From positions 1 to 48,192 of the forward strand of contig CAIPFZ010000009.1 in NCBI GenBank assembly GCA_903864515.1: 48,192 nt of DNA. Direction: 5' to 3'. Numbering within the stretch: position 1 is the stretch's first letter; each line of letters opens with the position of its first letter. Below, piece by piece: positions 22,302 to 30,796 of the stretch. Under the pieces are notes generated by a model. It worked only from the letters and a program-made list of their open reading frames with translations, was not told the DNA's origin and ran no database searches. The stretch is from an uncultured bacterium. GTDB taxonomy: Bacteria > Patescibacteriota > Minisyncoccia > Phycocordibacterales > CAIZLB01. The position numbers and the translations under genes were made by a program.

Positions 22302-23948
22302 ATGGACAATCAAACTCAATCACAACACATAAATCAAGATCCTGATTTTGGCACAACAGAAACTGATGGTGCGCCTATTACCAATAGACATCATCTAAGA
22401 AAGCCGGTTGTATTAATAGTACTTGATGGTTGGGGTCACCGAGAGGATAATAAAGATAACGCACTGGCATCTGCCAATACTCCAAAATTTAGAGAATTCT
22501 GGAATGCCTACCCTCATACATTATTAGACGCCAGCGGTCTTGCCGTTGGTCTTCCAGAAGGACAAATGGGAAACAGTGAGATTGGCCATACAACAATTGG
22601 AGCAGGACGAGCAATGGATACAGACCTAGTTAGAATTAAGAAATCAATTGTATCTGGAGAATATAATACGCTGGCACCGTTTGTAGAATTATTTAATCAT
22701 GTAAAGGAACATGAAAGCACCTTGCATGTTATGGGATTACTTAGCGATGGAGGTATTCACTCACATCAAGATCATCTCTTTGCTTTTATAAGAGCAGCTA
22801 AAAAAGCTGGAGTTAGTAAGCTTGCAGTACATGTATTCACAGACGGACGTGACACCCCACCACAAAGCGCAGCTAAATATGTTCGTGAATTGGAAAGTGT
22901 ATTTAAAGAAACCGGACTTGGCCATATTGCAACAATCTCTGGAAGATACTATGCAATGGACAGAGATAACAATGCGGAGAGAATTGATAAGGCAGAAGAT
23001 GCAATCTTTAGCGGTATGGGTCATGACTGTGAAATTGAGCCGACAGAATATCTTGAGGGGCTATATAAGGAAGGAAAGATTGATGAATTGTTAGAGCCAA
23101 TCGTATGTAAAAATATTATCGATGGAGTAGAAGTGTTTGGTACACCTACAAAAGAAGATGATGCAATATTCTTCTTCAACTTCAGAGCAGATCGCGCCCG
23201 TCAACTTACAAGAGACATTCTTGCAAAATCAAAGGCGATGGATTGGAAATTTGTTGGAATGACATCTTATGGAGATGAATTTAACTACCCTGTTGTCTTC
23301 CCTTCTCTTTTGATTGAAACAACTCTTGCAAAGGAAATCTCAGAGGGAGGATTTACTCAAGCCCATATTGCAGAAACAGAAAAATTCCCTCACGCAACAT
23401 ATTTCCTCAATGGTGGAGTTGAAAAACCATACCCAGGTGAGTCTCATATCTTACTTGCAAGTCACAAGGATGTTGCAACACACGATATGGCACCAAAGAT
23501 GCGAGCTGAGGGAATTGCTGACAAGGCAATTGAGCAAATTGAAGCTGGAACAGATTTTATATTCATCAACTTTGCAAACGCAGACATGGTTGGCCATACA
23601 GCAAATGTTCCTGCAATAATTGAATCAGTTGAGGAAGCGGATAAGCAATTAGGTAGAGTTGTTGAATCAGCACTAGCGCATGGTGGAGTTGCATTTATTA
23701 CAGCCGATCATGGAAATGCAGAGCTAAACATTGATCAGACAACTGGAGATAAGCACACATCACATACAACAAATCTTGTACCAATGATTGTAACAGACAC
23801 TAACATCACGCTAAGAAAAGAAGGAAACTCTGCTAATCCAGATAACTTTGGAGTTCCAACTCTTGCGGATATTGCACCAACAATCTTTGATGAAATGCAG
23901 ATTAAGAAGCCAGAGTTTATGACGGGAGAGAGTTTGATTGTGAAGTAA
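22302..23948 (+). CDS. gpmI: 2,3-bisphosphoglycerate-independent phosphoglycerate mutase
   Basis: This 548-aa Mn2+-dependent enzyme interconverts 3- and 2-phosphoglycerate, the step before enolase. It has VLDGWGHRED near 40, the nucleophile S92 in MGNSEIGHT, HVFTDGRDTPP near 175, GRYYAMDRDNN near 207, FNFRADRARQ near 298, HDMAPKMRAE, NFANADMVGHT and ITADHGNAE, so both metal sites are complete. The first ~33 residues form a polar extension not seen in standard GpmI. There is no Shine-Dalgarno before the ATG, and the gene lies 100 nt after eno. Confidence 0.96.
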   Translation: MDNQTQSQHINQDPDFGTTETDGAPITNRHHLRKPVVLIVLDGWGHREDNKDNALASANTPKFREFWNAYPHTLLDASGLAVGLPEGQMGNSEIGHTTIGAGRAMDTDLVRIKKSIVSGEYNTLAPFVELFNHVKEHESTLHVMGLLSDGGIHSHQDHLFAFIRAAKKAGVSKLAVHVFTDGRDTPPQSAAKYVRELESVFKETGLGHIATISGRYYAMDRDNNAERIDKAEDAIFSGMGHDCEIEPTEYLEGLYKEGKIDELLEPIVCKNIIDGVEVFGTPTKEDDAIFFFNFRADRARQLTRDILAKSKAMDWKFVGMTSYGDEFNYPVVFPSLLIETTLAKEISEGGFTQAHIAETEKFPHATYFLNGGVEKPYPGESHILLASHKDVATHDMAPKMRAEGIADKAIEQIEAGTDFIFINFANADMVGHTANVPAIIESVEEADKQLGRVVESALAHGGVAFITADHGNAELNIDQTTGDKHTSHTTNLVPMIVTDTNITLRKEGNSANPDNFGVPTLADIAPTIFDEMQIKKPEFMTGESLIVK

Positions 23949-23987
23949 ATCCCTGAGCAGGAAGATAGATTCATAGCAAATAAACTC

Positions 23988-24033
23988 AGAAATATATAAA
24001 CCGCATTGTAACAAATGCGGTTTATATATTTCT
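23988..24033. terminator. Bidirectional terminator between gpmI and the 24056 gene
   Basis: A 20-bp perfect inverted repeat (AGAAATATATAAACCGCATT and its complement) around a GTAACA loop. T-rich arms on both sides suit termination of both converging genes. Confidence 0.8.
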
Positions 24034-24055
24034 ATTCTTATTCTAAATAATTAAA

Positions 24056-24820
24056 CTAAAGCCTTAAGAATAAGCACGCGGAAAGTCTTATTTGTTTTAT
24101 GTAATCATCCTTTTCCTCTGCAGAAACATCAGGGTTACGTACAACCTGCTCTATTATTGAGACCTGTGTTTCACTTCCAGTTAGCTTTCTTGATAATACA
24201 GTACCTAATTTATCCAAAAGGGTCTTATCTGCTGCAGTCATCATAGAACAAGCCAGCTTCGCATAAGTTGCTATTACCGTAACATTGGATTCCATATCAA
24301 CAGAACAAGGTCTTGTTCTGTCTGGACAAATATTAGAACCCCCTACCACATTCCACCCAACAAATCTTGAAGTGGAGTTAGTTGAAGCTGTGAGCGTAAC
24401 AAAACTATATTTCTTATATTTTCCAGAGCATGTCTTTCCACAATTAATACCTGCGCCAGTTACGGTCCCACCAGTGATTTCTCCAACCACCCCTCCACCT
24501 ATTTTTTTAACCGTGAGTGTATATTTTGTATCTCCACTTCGTTCTCCGCTATTACTACTGTTATTAAAATTTTCTCCACTATTACTATTACTTCCACTTG
24601 CTAAATTAGTAGTAGAAGGACGAGCAGCAGCTTTACCAGGATAAACCACAGTTGGAGCTGGTTTAGCCACAGCTATAACAGACGCTGCCAAATCTCCCAC
24701 CCTCTCTCCCATATAACCAAGTCCATTCTTAATACTTGAATATTGTGAGCCCAGTAGTACCAAGAATAGGGCTACAACCACACCGACGACATAACGTAAA
24801 CTATTTTGTTTAAAATTCAT
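24056..24820 (-). CDS. Membrane-anchored protein with an InlB-type beta-repeat domain
   Basis: This 254-aa product has a basic N-terminus, one hydrophobic segment at ~10-27, an Asn/Ser/Gly-rich linker (~65-97) and a domain of about 85 residues resembling the divergent InlB B-repeat found in bacterial surface proteins. That domain holds YTLTVKKIGGG, INCGKTCSGKY, VTLTAS, FVGWNVVGG, then C...C and NVTVIATY. Two cysteine pairs could form disulfides outside the cell. A helical C-terminal domain (~190-254) with two more cysteines follows. The upstream region has TATAAA 9 nt before the ATG. It probably sits on the cell surface; its ligand is unknown. Confidence 0.68.
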   Translation of the reverse strand: MNFKQNSLRYVVGVVVALFLVLLGSQYSSIKNGLGYMGERVGDLAASVIAVAKPAPTVVYPGKAAARPSTTNLASGSNSNSGENFNNSSNSGERSGDTKYTLTVKKIGGGVVGEITGGTVTGAGINCGKTCSGKYKKYSFVTLTASTNSTSRFVGWNVVGGSNICPDRTRPCSVDMESNVTVIATYAKLACSMMTAADKTLLDKLGTVLSRKLTGSETQVSIIEQVVRNPDVSAEEKDDYIKQIRLSACLFLRL

Positions 24821-24905
24821 ACAATTATATTTATATAATAAGATTAACTGATAGTATTATAGCAGGATAGTATAGAGTAATAAAGTAAACTTATACACAC
24901 AAAAC

Positions 24906-25406
24906 TTACATCGCCAACCTTTTTAATTGTGCAATTTCTGTTTCAAGATGATGTTCCTCAATCTTTAATCTAGAGATTTCTCCCTCTTCAAGTTTCTTTC
25001 TACCTGATACAACAGAGAGCTCTCTTGCTTGATTAGCACCAGTCTTTTCTGCATAAGCCTTTAAACTTTGTTCTTTTTCAATTTCCTTTTCAATATCCTT
25101 AATCTTGTTTTTTAATTCTCTAATTTTTAAATCAAAATTTTCTGTATGAGAATGACTTGGAGCTGACAATTTAGCAACACTTGCTTCCACCCTCTTTAGG
25201 TCCATTGACCTTCTACTTATCTCATCCTTTACTATTCTAAGCTTAACCTCCTTGGATTGAACATCTTGCTTTGCGCGCATTTGCTGTTCTCTTTTTCTCT
25301 GCTCAGTAATCTGTTTTAAGCGCATCTGTTCAGAAGCAGCAGCATCAAAACCAAGCGCCTGCTTGTGCTGTGAAAAACTACCACCTTGTTGATATCCAAA
25401 TACCAT
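24906..25406 (-). CDS. Coiled-coil protein, 166 aa, unknown
   Basis: The protein is almost entirely charged helix, with heptad-like stretches at ~25-75 and ~88-160 broken by a short His/Ser/Pro hinge (SAPSHSHTE near 82-90). There is no signal peptide or membrane segment. It lies 9 nt downstream of the prepilin gene of the pilus operon but has its own TATAAT box 8 nt before the ATG, located inside the 3' end of that prepilin gene. It could be a cytoplasmic scaffold linked to the pilus; no family is recognised. Confidence 0.65.
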   Translation of the reverse strand: MVFGYQQGGSFSQHKQALGFDAAASEQMRLKQITEQRKREQQMRAKQDVQSKEVKLRIVKDEISRRSMDLKRVEASVAKLSAPSHSHTENFDLKIRELKNKIKDIEKEIEKEQSLKAYAEKTGANQARELSVVSGRKKLEEGEISRLKIEEHHLETEIAQLKRLAM

Positions 25407-25414
25407 ATATATGT

Positions 25415-25420
25415 ATTATA
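25415..25420 (-). promoter_or_regulatory. -10 box (TATAAT) of the coiled-coil gene
   Basis: Perfect TATAAT, 8 nt before the ATG at 25406. It overlaps the last codons and stop of the upstream prepilin gene. Confidence 0.55.
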
Positions 25421-25817
25421 CACCATTATTTATGGAATCAAAAAATAAAACATCTAATTGTTCCTTTTTATTACGATTTAAATACATCACTTCACTTTTA
25501 TTTAGCAAAACTCCAAAATCAATATCTTCTTTTATTGTTGAAGATGCAATACTAGATGAAGCTATTAGATCAGAAAATCTATCTTCTATTTTTTGATTAT
25601 TAATCCTGTATCTTTTATACATATTTGAATAATATATTTTATAAATATTACCGTTATCAATTAGAGACCTACTATCAAGCATTGATAAACCACCACTCAT
25701 CCAAATCATTGACTCAATTGCAACAACGGCAAAAATTATAAAAATTGAGCAATATATAATTATCTCAATCAATGTAAAGCCAGAATATTTACTTTTGTAT
25801 CTATTTCTTAAAATCAT
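25416..25817 (-). CDS. Type IV prepilin-like protein
   Basis: This 133-aa protein has a class III/type IVa prepilin leader: a basic N-terminus, then YSG|FTLIEIIIY, with peptidase cleavage after G13 and the conserved Glu at +5 (E18), followed by a hydrophobic helix to about residue 40. The remaining ~90 residues are a short pilin head without cysteines, so it may be a minor pilin. Its ATG overlaps the stop of the preceding gene in an ATGA, implying translational coupling in the pilus operon. No prepilin peptidase gene is in the window. Confidence 0.85.
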   Translation of the reverse strand: MILRNRYKSKYSGFTLIEIIIYCSIFIIFAVVAIESMIWMSGGLSMLDSRSLIDNGNIYKIYYSNMYKRYRINNQKIEDRFSDLIASSSIASSTIKEDIDFGVLLNKSEVMYLNRNKKEQLDVLFFDSINNGV

Positions 25818-27052
25818 TTTAATTCAAATATTACGGGAGTAATTGATTCAGTTGATGTGCCATTCATTTGATATATTGAGCCGACCCCAAAGACCCTATC
25901 CCCTACACACTCTAAATCAACAATTGATAAATTTGTATCAACCGTCTGAACTATATTAGATATATTATCAATGCTTCTGATTTGAATTTTTGAATTATTC
26001 TTTCCTGTTGCTGTAAATAGATATTTAGGAGAAAGTAACATGGAGTAAATTCCATCATTAACATCGATAGAATTTATTAAATCATACGAACTTGAAGCTG
26101 ATGATGCATAATTCCTTGTCATATTAATCTTAAATAACTCATTATTTCCCGCACTCCTACCTATGTAAATTTCTCCATTTTGTGCGATTAAACTTCTAAC
26201 ATTTCCAAGAGAACCAAATATATCAAAGTTGTTTAAAGGTTGAGACGCCTCAAAATCACAATTCAGACAATAATCATTAATCTCCGGCTCTTTTGCAGTT
26301 GAAATTAATAGATGTAAATATTTATCATACATTGGCCAAATGTCTTGAACAGAACTATCTAATTCCCATTTTCTATTAATTGCAGACGAAAGACCTTCAT
26401 CAAGTTTATTCAAATCAATAGATAGCAATTCTTCTCCGATATTCTTTTTTAAACCAAGATAGAGGTTTGGATATATTGCTGATATCTTTGTTCCATACAC
26501 AGGGTTTAAGGATGAAGACCATGGTATTTTATAATCCCCTGCTTTAATTAATTTTCCAACTGTAGTGTCAATTTTAAATCTCTGAAGAGCGCTATTTACA
26601 CTTGAGTTTATGACAAATACATTCTTCCCAACAAGTGCTCCAGCAATAATTCCAGGGCCGGAGTCTATGCTTTCTATCGGCACTGTAGTGTCATTGTAAT
26701 TATATGAAATCAAATCATAATCCGTAGTTGATGCTGAATTCAGTCCAACCAAGATGTTCTTACCATCAGAAATTATAAAGACAGCCTCAGTAGAAGTTGA
26801 TTTCACAGGAATATTTTTAACAGACAAGGTAGGAACGCCAACACTCCAATCGCGGCTCATTCCACCACAAATATCAACCCTATTCATCACAGATTCTGCT
26901 GTAATTTTTGTAGCATCAAAAATTGTCTGATTAGAAACCTCTTGAATTAATTTATAAGGGGATCTTTCATTTACTCCAATAATGTATGAGTTCATTGGAA
27001 TCAAAATCATAACCCAAATCATTAATGATGTTATTAATTCTAATATAAGCAT
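25814..27052 (-). CDS. Membrane-anchored propeller-like protein in the pilus operon
   Basis: The 412-aa product begins MLILELITSLMIWV, a pilin-like N-terminal helix with Glu at position 5 but without the basic leader and Gly|Phe cleavage site. The rest looks like an all-beta extracellular domain with repeated VFxI, IYIG, LFTATG and VFGVGS strands, compatible with a beta-propeller. Three cysteines (CLNC near 240 and one near 63) are visible. It lies between pilC and the prepilin, with an ATGA overlap to the latter. A pilus-tip adhesin or minor pilin is a reasonable guess; no family is recognised. Confidence 0.62.
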   Translation of the reverse strand: MLILELITSLMIWVMILIPMNSYIIGVNERSPYKLIQEVSNQTIFDATKITAESVMNRVDICGGMSRDWSVGVPTLSVKNIPVKSTSTEAVFIISDGKNILVGLNSASTTDYDLISYNYNDTTVPIESIDSGPGIIAGALVGKNVFVINSSVNSALQRFKIDTTVGKLIKAGDYKIPWSSSLNPVYGTKISAIYPNLYLGLKKNIGEELLSIDLNKLDEGLSSAINRKWELDSSVQDIWPMYDKYLHLLISTAKEPEINDYCLNCDFEASQPLNNFDIFGSLGNVRSLIAQNGEIYIGRSAGNNELFKINMTRNYASSASSSYDLINSIDVNDGIYSMLLSPKYLFTATGKNNSKIQIRSIDNISNIVQTVDTNLSIVDLECVGDRVFGVGSIYQMNGTSTESITPVIFELK

Positions 27053-27072
27053 AATTTAAATAATTACCTTAA

Positions 27073-28128
27073 TTAATACCCAGTGTATGATATTAATGAA
27101 TACATTGGAGTTATTATTGAGATTGCAATAAAGCCAACGCCAAGTCCTACCACAATCATTGATACTGGTTCTATTAATTTATTAATAAGGGCAATTCCAT
27201 CGTCAAAAAATTCTTGATGAATATTAGCAATTGAGGCAAATGTATCAGAAATAGAACCTGTCTGTTCACCACAAACAATTAAAGGTATCCATATTTTATT
27301 TTCTCTTGATATTTCTCTACTTATACTCTTAGAAAGTAATACGCCACCCTCAACTTCATTTGCCACATTTAATAGTCTTGCTTTTTCCTTAGGAATTATT
27401 GCACCCATCGCGCAATCCCGTAGAGACTCAACAAGTAGACCACTTGAAGTGAATACTTCACTGGCGATTCTAAAGCTAATTGAAGCGGAATAATGATTTA
27501 AAAGATTTCCAAGTATTGGAACCTTAACAATAAGCATTCCAATAATATTTTTTAATGAATTTATTCCCTTCTTTTTAATATAAAGAGATACTAGGAAAAA
27601 TACAAATAAGACAAGAACGAATAGAAGTATTAAAACATGAACTAAATATGTACTCATGAAGAATAAAACTTCTGTTGTCCAAGGAATATCAATTCTTCCA
27701 CCAGAGAATAATGGTTTAATCTTTGGGACAATTATAATAAGTATCATAAGGATCAAAATCACAGAAACAGCAAATATTATGCATGGATAAAGCAGGGCTA
27801 ATAATAACCTTGATTTTGTTCTATCTATTTCCTTACTCATTTCACACACCCTAGTTATTCCATTTGCAAGTTTCCCACCACTTTCAGACTTTTTAATAAT
27901 TGTTAATTCATAATCTCTAATTGGTAAGTCTAAATCTTCAATGGATTGACCAAATGTTTTACCAGATTTTAAATTTTCAATTATTCTATTTTTCCAATCG
28001 TAACTATTTTCATCGGAGAAAACATCTAGAGACTCTATAAGAGGCACCCCAGCGGAGTATAATCTTGAGAACATTTTGAAATGCGATAACATCTCTTTTC
28101 TTAATTTTGATTTGCTTATATTTTTCAT
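27073..28128 (-). CDS. pilC: Type IV pilus inner-membrane platform protein (PilC/GspF)
   Basis: This 351-aa protein has the duplicated GspF fold: two helical cytoplasmic domains (~10-100 and ~215-315) and three membrane segments (~105-135, ~155-185 and ~325-348). Signatures are LYSAGVPLIESLDVF near 22, the mirrored VFTSSGLLVESLRDC near 221 and GEQTGSISDTFASIA near 283. It anchors the assembly ATPase and pilin polymerisation in the inner membrane. It starts 3 nt after the pilB stop and is followed 20 nt later by the anchored propeller-like gene. Confidence 0.9.
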   Translation of the reverse strand: MKNISKSKLRKEMLSHFKMFSRLYSAGVPLIESLDVFSDENSYDWKNRIIENLKSGKTFGQSIEDLDLPIRDYELTIIKKSESGGKLANGITRVCEMSKEIDRTKSRLLLALLYPCIIFAVSVILILMILIIIVPKIKPLFSGGRIDIPWTTEVLFFMSTYLVHVLILLFVLVLFVFFLVSLYIKKKGINSLKNIIGMLIVKVPILGNLLNHYSASISFRIASEVFTSSGLLVESLRDCAMGAIIPKEKARLLNVANEVEGGVLLSKSISREISRENKIWIPLIVCGEQTGSISDTFASIANIHQEFFDDGIALINKLIEPVSMIVVGLGVGFIAISIITPMYSLISYTGY

Positions 28129-28131
28129 ATT

Positions 28132-29211
28132 TTAAATTTTAGACATCTTATTTACTCTATCTTCTTCCATTGATTCATAAGTAAATTCTTGTTTATACCT
28201 AACAACATCCGTCATTCCAGGATTTTCATCCATAAATACTCCGTATGCGTCTCCCCCTTTGTTATTTATTAGACTTTCAAATAGTGCAACCTGTTCAAAG
28301 TCCCATTTAAAATTATCTTCCACCTTTTCAAGTCTTTGATTAAATATGGCCCTGATAACCATTGATAATTCATATGAATCAGCACCCAAATATCTACATC
28401 TTCTGATTGTCATCTTTACATCTCTTGCATGAATTGTGGTTATGACGGTGTGCCCCGTTAAAGCAAGATTCATAACACTTTTCATTGTGTCAGAATCTCT
28501 AACCTCCCCAACATAAATAACATCTGGATCCTGTCTCATTGAAGCTTTAAGAGCTTGTGAGTAATTAAAGCCAGACTGAGGTCTGATCTGAACCTGTCTT
28601 AAACCTTCAAGCCTTCTTTCAACCGGGTCTTCTATTGTTAGTATCTGTTTATTTTCTTCAATCAAAGACGTCAACAAACTATATGCACTTGTTGACTTAC
28701 CGCTCCCCGTTGGACCAGAGAATATGACAAGCCCAGGAGACACCCTTAAACTATTGATTAAATTCTCAAAAATACCTTGGGACATCCCCGCGTCAGTTAA
28801 ATATTGAATTTGAAGACTTGCAGAATCAAGTATACGAAGGACCATACACTCACCATCAACTCCAGGAATTGTTGCAGCACGAACTCTGTAATTTAAATGA
28901 CCAAAACTACCATCTTGAGGTATGTCTTTAATATCAATACGCATCTGAGACAAAATCTTATACCTACCAATTAATTCAATATATTGTTCATGATTAATGA
29001 AGCGTGGAATACTCATGTGACCTTTTATTCTAAATCTAATTTCAACTTTTATCTTAGATGGTTGAATATGGACATCTGATGCCCCTAATTTTACAGCATC
29101 AATAATAAGTGCATCAGCCTGATCAACTGAGTTTTTGGAATTAATATAGAGTAATGGTTCAATAATAGCAGTTTCTATTTCTTCATTATTTTCATTTATT
29201 TCTTGTATCAT
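28132..29211 (-). CDS. pilB: Type IV pilus/type II secretion ATPase, short PilB/GspE
   Basis: This 359-aa ATPase powers pilus assembly. It has the N2 domain signature ASDVHIQPSKIKVEIRFR, Walker A SGPTGSGKSTSAY near 163, an Asp box TIEDPVE, Walker B RQDPDVIYVGEVRDSDT near 225 and the His box GHTVITTIHARD near 250. It is much shorter than a typical PilB: the N-terminal MshEN-type domain is absent and so is the CxxC zinc module expected after NQRL. It could work as PilB or as a retraction-type ATPase; being the only ATPase in the operon favours assembly. Confidence 0.9.
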   Translation of the reverse strand: MIQEINENNEEIETAIIEPLLYINSKNSVDQADALIIDAVKLGASDVHIQPSKIKVEIRFRIKGHMSIPRFINHEQYIELIGRYKILSQMRIDIKDIPQDGSFGHLNYRVRAATIPGVDGECMVLRILDSASLQIQYLTDAGMSQGIFENLINSLRVSPGLVIFSGPTGSGKSTSAYSLLTSLIEENKQILTIEDPVERRLEGLRQVQIRPQSGFNYSQALKASMRQDPDVIYVGEVRDSDTMKSVMNLALTGHTVITTIHARDVKMTIRRCRYLGADSYELSMVIRAIFNQRLEKVEDNFKWDFEQVALFESLINNKGGDAYGVFMDENPGMTDVVRYKQEFTYESMEEDRVNKMSKI

Positions 29212-29322
29212 GAAAACACCATATCAAATCAAGATGATATTTCTATAAAGATTTTCTAAAGAATTGCTGGAGATTTTATGTAGCAAAGATACGGAGTTTT
29301 AATATACATGAGGGATAACTTT

Positions 29323-30162
29323 TTAGACCCTGTATTCCCCTACCCCCAACCTCTTTATTGAATATGCTAGCGCCGGCACTTTTAATTTATCCCCAATAAG
29401 TTCTGCAAGTGTTCTCATATATGAACCACTACCACACCTTACCCTTATTTTTATAATTGGATATTCAATTTCTTCCTTTATTTTTTTTGATTTGTTTTTT
29501 GCAAAGACTTTACTATTCCACTCATTCAATATGTTTTCCTGTCTAAAATCTCCTTTAACTTTTGCAATTCTCCTTACTATATTATTTTGTAAATCATCAA
29601 CTGACATTAAACTCAAATCTAAAAAATCAATTTTCTGAATGGACAATTTTGTCATAGGTCTTAAGAATACTTCTTGACCCCTTTCCCCCACATCATCTGA
29701 ACTATCCTCATCTGCAAATTCCCTCGCCCATTCATACAGTGGCTTTCCTTCAAATGTCTTGGAAGAAAACCATGGATACGGCACCTCCATTTCTCCAACA
29801 AAAGATTCACAAATATTCTGAACGTTCTTCAGGTCAAATACAACATCACCCAAGACAGCTTGATTAACAAGCCCCAAAATATCTCCTGTATCAGTACTTA
29901 CTCCTAATAGAATCTCTACCTCATATTCCTTACTAAGCCCCAAGAATTCATCCTTAGACTTTATAGCCTCCCCACGCAAATATATCATTAACCCTTCTGC
30001 CATTGGATCAAGTCTTCCAGCATAAGTGAATTTATCACTATATGGCAAAAAACCTTCATCTTTTAACCTGCCAAGACACTCAAGTGGAGTCTCTCCTTCT
30101 TTTTTATATGCCACAAAAATATCGTTTTGTGTATGCTTAATGTGATTGTCTAAATTACTCAT
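29323..30162 (-). CDS. truB: tRNA pseudouridine(55) synthase
   Basis: This 279-aa enzyme makes pseudouridine 55 in the tRNA T loop. It has the catalytic TYAGRLDPMAEGLMIYL (aspartate near residue 46), the K-x-Y-E segment LSKEYEVEILLGVSTDTGD, VPYPWFSSKTFEGKPLYEWAR and the C-terminal IKIRVRCGSGSYMRTLAELIG. The ATG at 30162 is preferred to an in-frame start at 30234, because the extra 24 residues are hydrophobic, not conserved, and would run into the divergent YprB-like gene. Length fits TruB without a PUA extension. Confidence 0.92.
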   Translation of the reverse strand: MSNLDNHIKHTQNDIFVAYKKEGETPLECLGRLKDEGFLPYSDKFTYAGRLDPMAEGLMIYLRGEAIKSKDEFLGLSKEYEVEILLGVSTDTGDILGLVNQAVLGDVVFDLKNVQNICESFVGEMEVPYPWFSSKTFEGKPLYEWAREFADEDSSDDVGERGQEVFLRPMTKLSIQKIDFLDLSLMSVDDLQNNIVRRIAKVKGDFRQENILNEWNSKVFAKNKSKKIKEEIEYPIIKIRVRCGSGSYMRTLAELIGDKLKVPALAYSIKRLGVGEYRV

Positions 30163-30196
30163 ATTAGGATACAATAATACCACTAAATTAAAAAAT

Positions 30197-30772
30197 ATGA
30201 GAAAACTTTTTTTTGACATTGAAACAAGAAACACTTTTCAGGAGGTCGGCAAGGCAGATCCAGCTGCGTTAGATATTTCCGTAGTCTGTGCATATGACTC
30301 TGAGACAGAAGCTTATACAAGCTATACTCAAGAGGACTTACATAAATTATGGCCTTTAATTGAACAGTCTGATGTACTTGTAACATTCAACGGTGACCAC
30401 TTTGATATCCCCCTACTTAACAAGTACTATCCTGGCAATTTATTACAGAAAAAGAGTCTAGACCTTTTAAAGGAAGTTAAAAAATCTCTAGGATTCAGGG
30501 TGGGGCTTGGAGTAATTGGACAAGGAACACTGAATGCTGGAAAAAGTGCCCACGGACTTGAGGCTGTTGAGTGGTGGAAAAAGGGTGAGATAGACAAGAT
30601 AATTAAATACTGTCTTGATGATGTTAAAATAACCAAAGAGGTACATGACTATGCTATTGCTAATAAAAAGCTTAAGTACAAGGAAGGTGAGGCCATAATT
30701 GAGTTCCCAATAGATACCAAGGACTGGGAAGACACGGGGGAAAATAAGATGAATTTTACACTCCCCTTTTAA
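30197..30772 (+). CDS. YprB-type RNase H-like 3'-5' exonuclease
   Basis: This 191-aa protein has the DEDD nuclease layout: LFFDIETRN (motif I, D and E), VTFNGDHFDIPLL (motif II) and YCLDDVKITKEV (motif III), matching the RNase_H_2/YprB group. It should degrade RNA or DNA from the 3' end using two metal ions. The ATG at 30197 is chosen over one at 30146 because the product then starts directly with the first strand (MRKLFFDIE) and does not overlap truB. It diverges from truB across 34 nt and is followed 24 nt later by dsbA. Confidence 0.85.
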   Translation: MRKLFFDIETRNTFQEVGKADPAALDISVVCAYDSETEAYTSYTQEDLHKLWPLIEQSDVLVTFNGDHFDIPLLNKYYPGNLLQKKSLDLLKEVKKSLGFRVGLGVIGQGTLNAGKSAHGLEAVEWWKKGEIDKIIKYCLDDVKITKEVHDYAIANKKLKYKEGEAIIEFPIDTKDWEDTGENKMNFTLPF

Positions 30773-30784
30773 TATTTAATTTGT

Positions 30785-30790
30785 TATAAT
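30785..30790 (+). promoter_or_regulatory. -10 box (TATAAT) of the DsbA-like gene
   Basis: Perfect TATAAT with a 6-nt spacer to the ATG at 30797, one of the clearest leaderless arrangements in the window. Confidence 0.65.
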
Positions 30791-30796
30791 ACCAAC

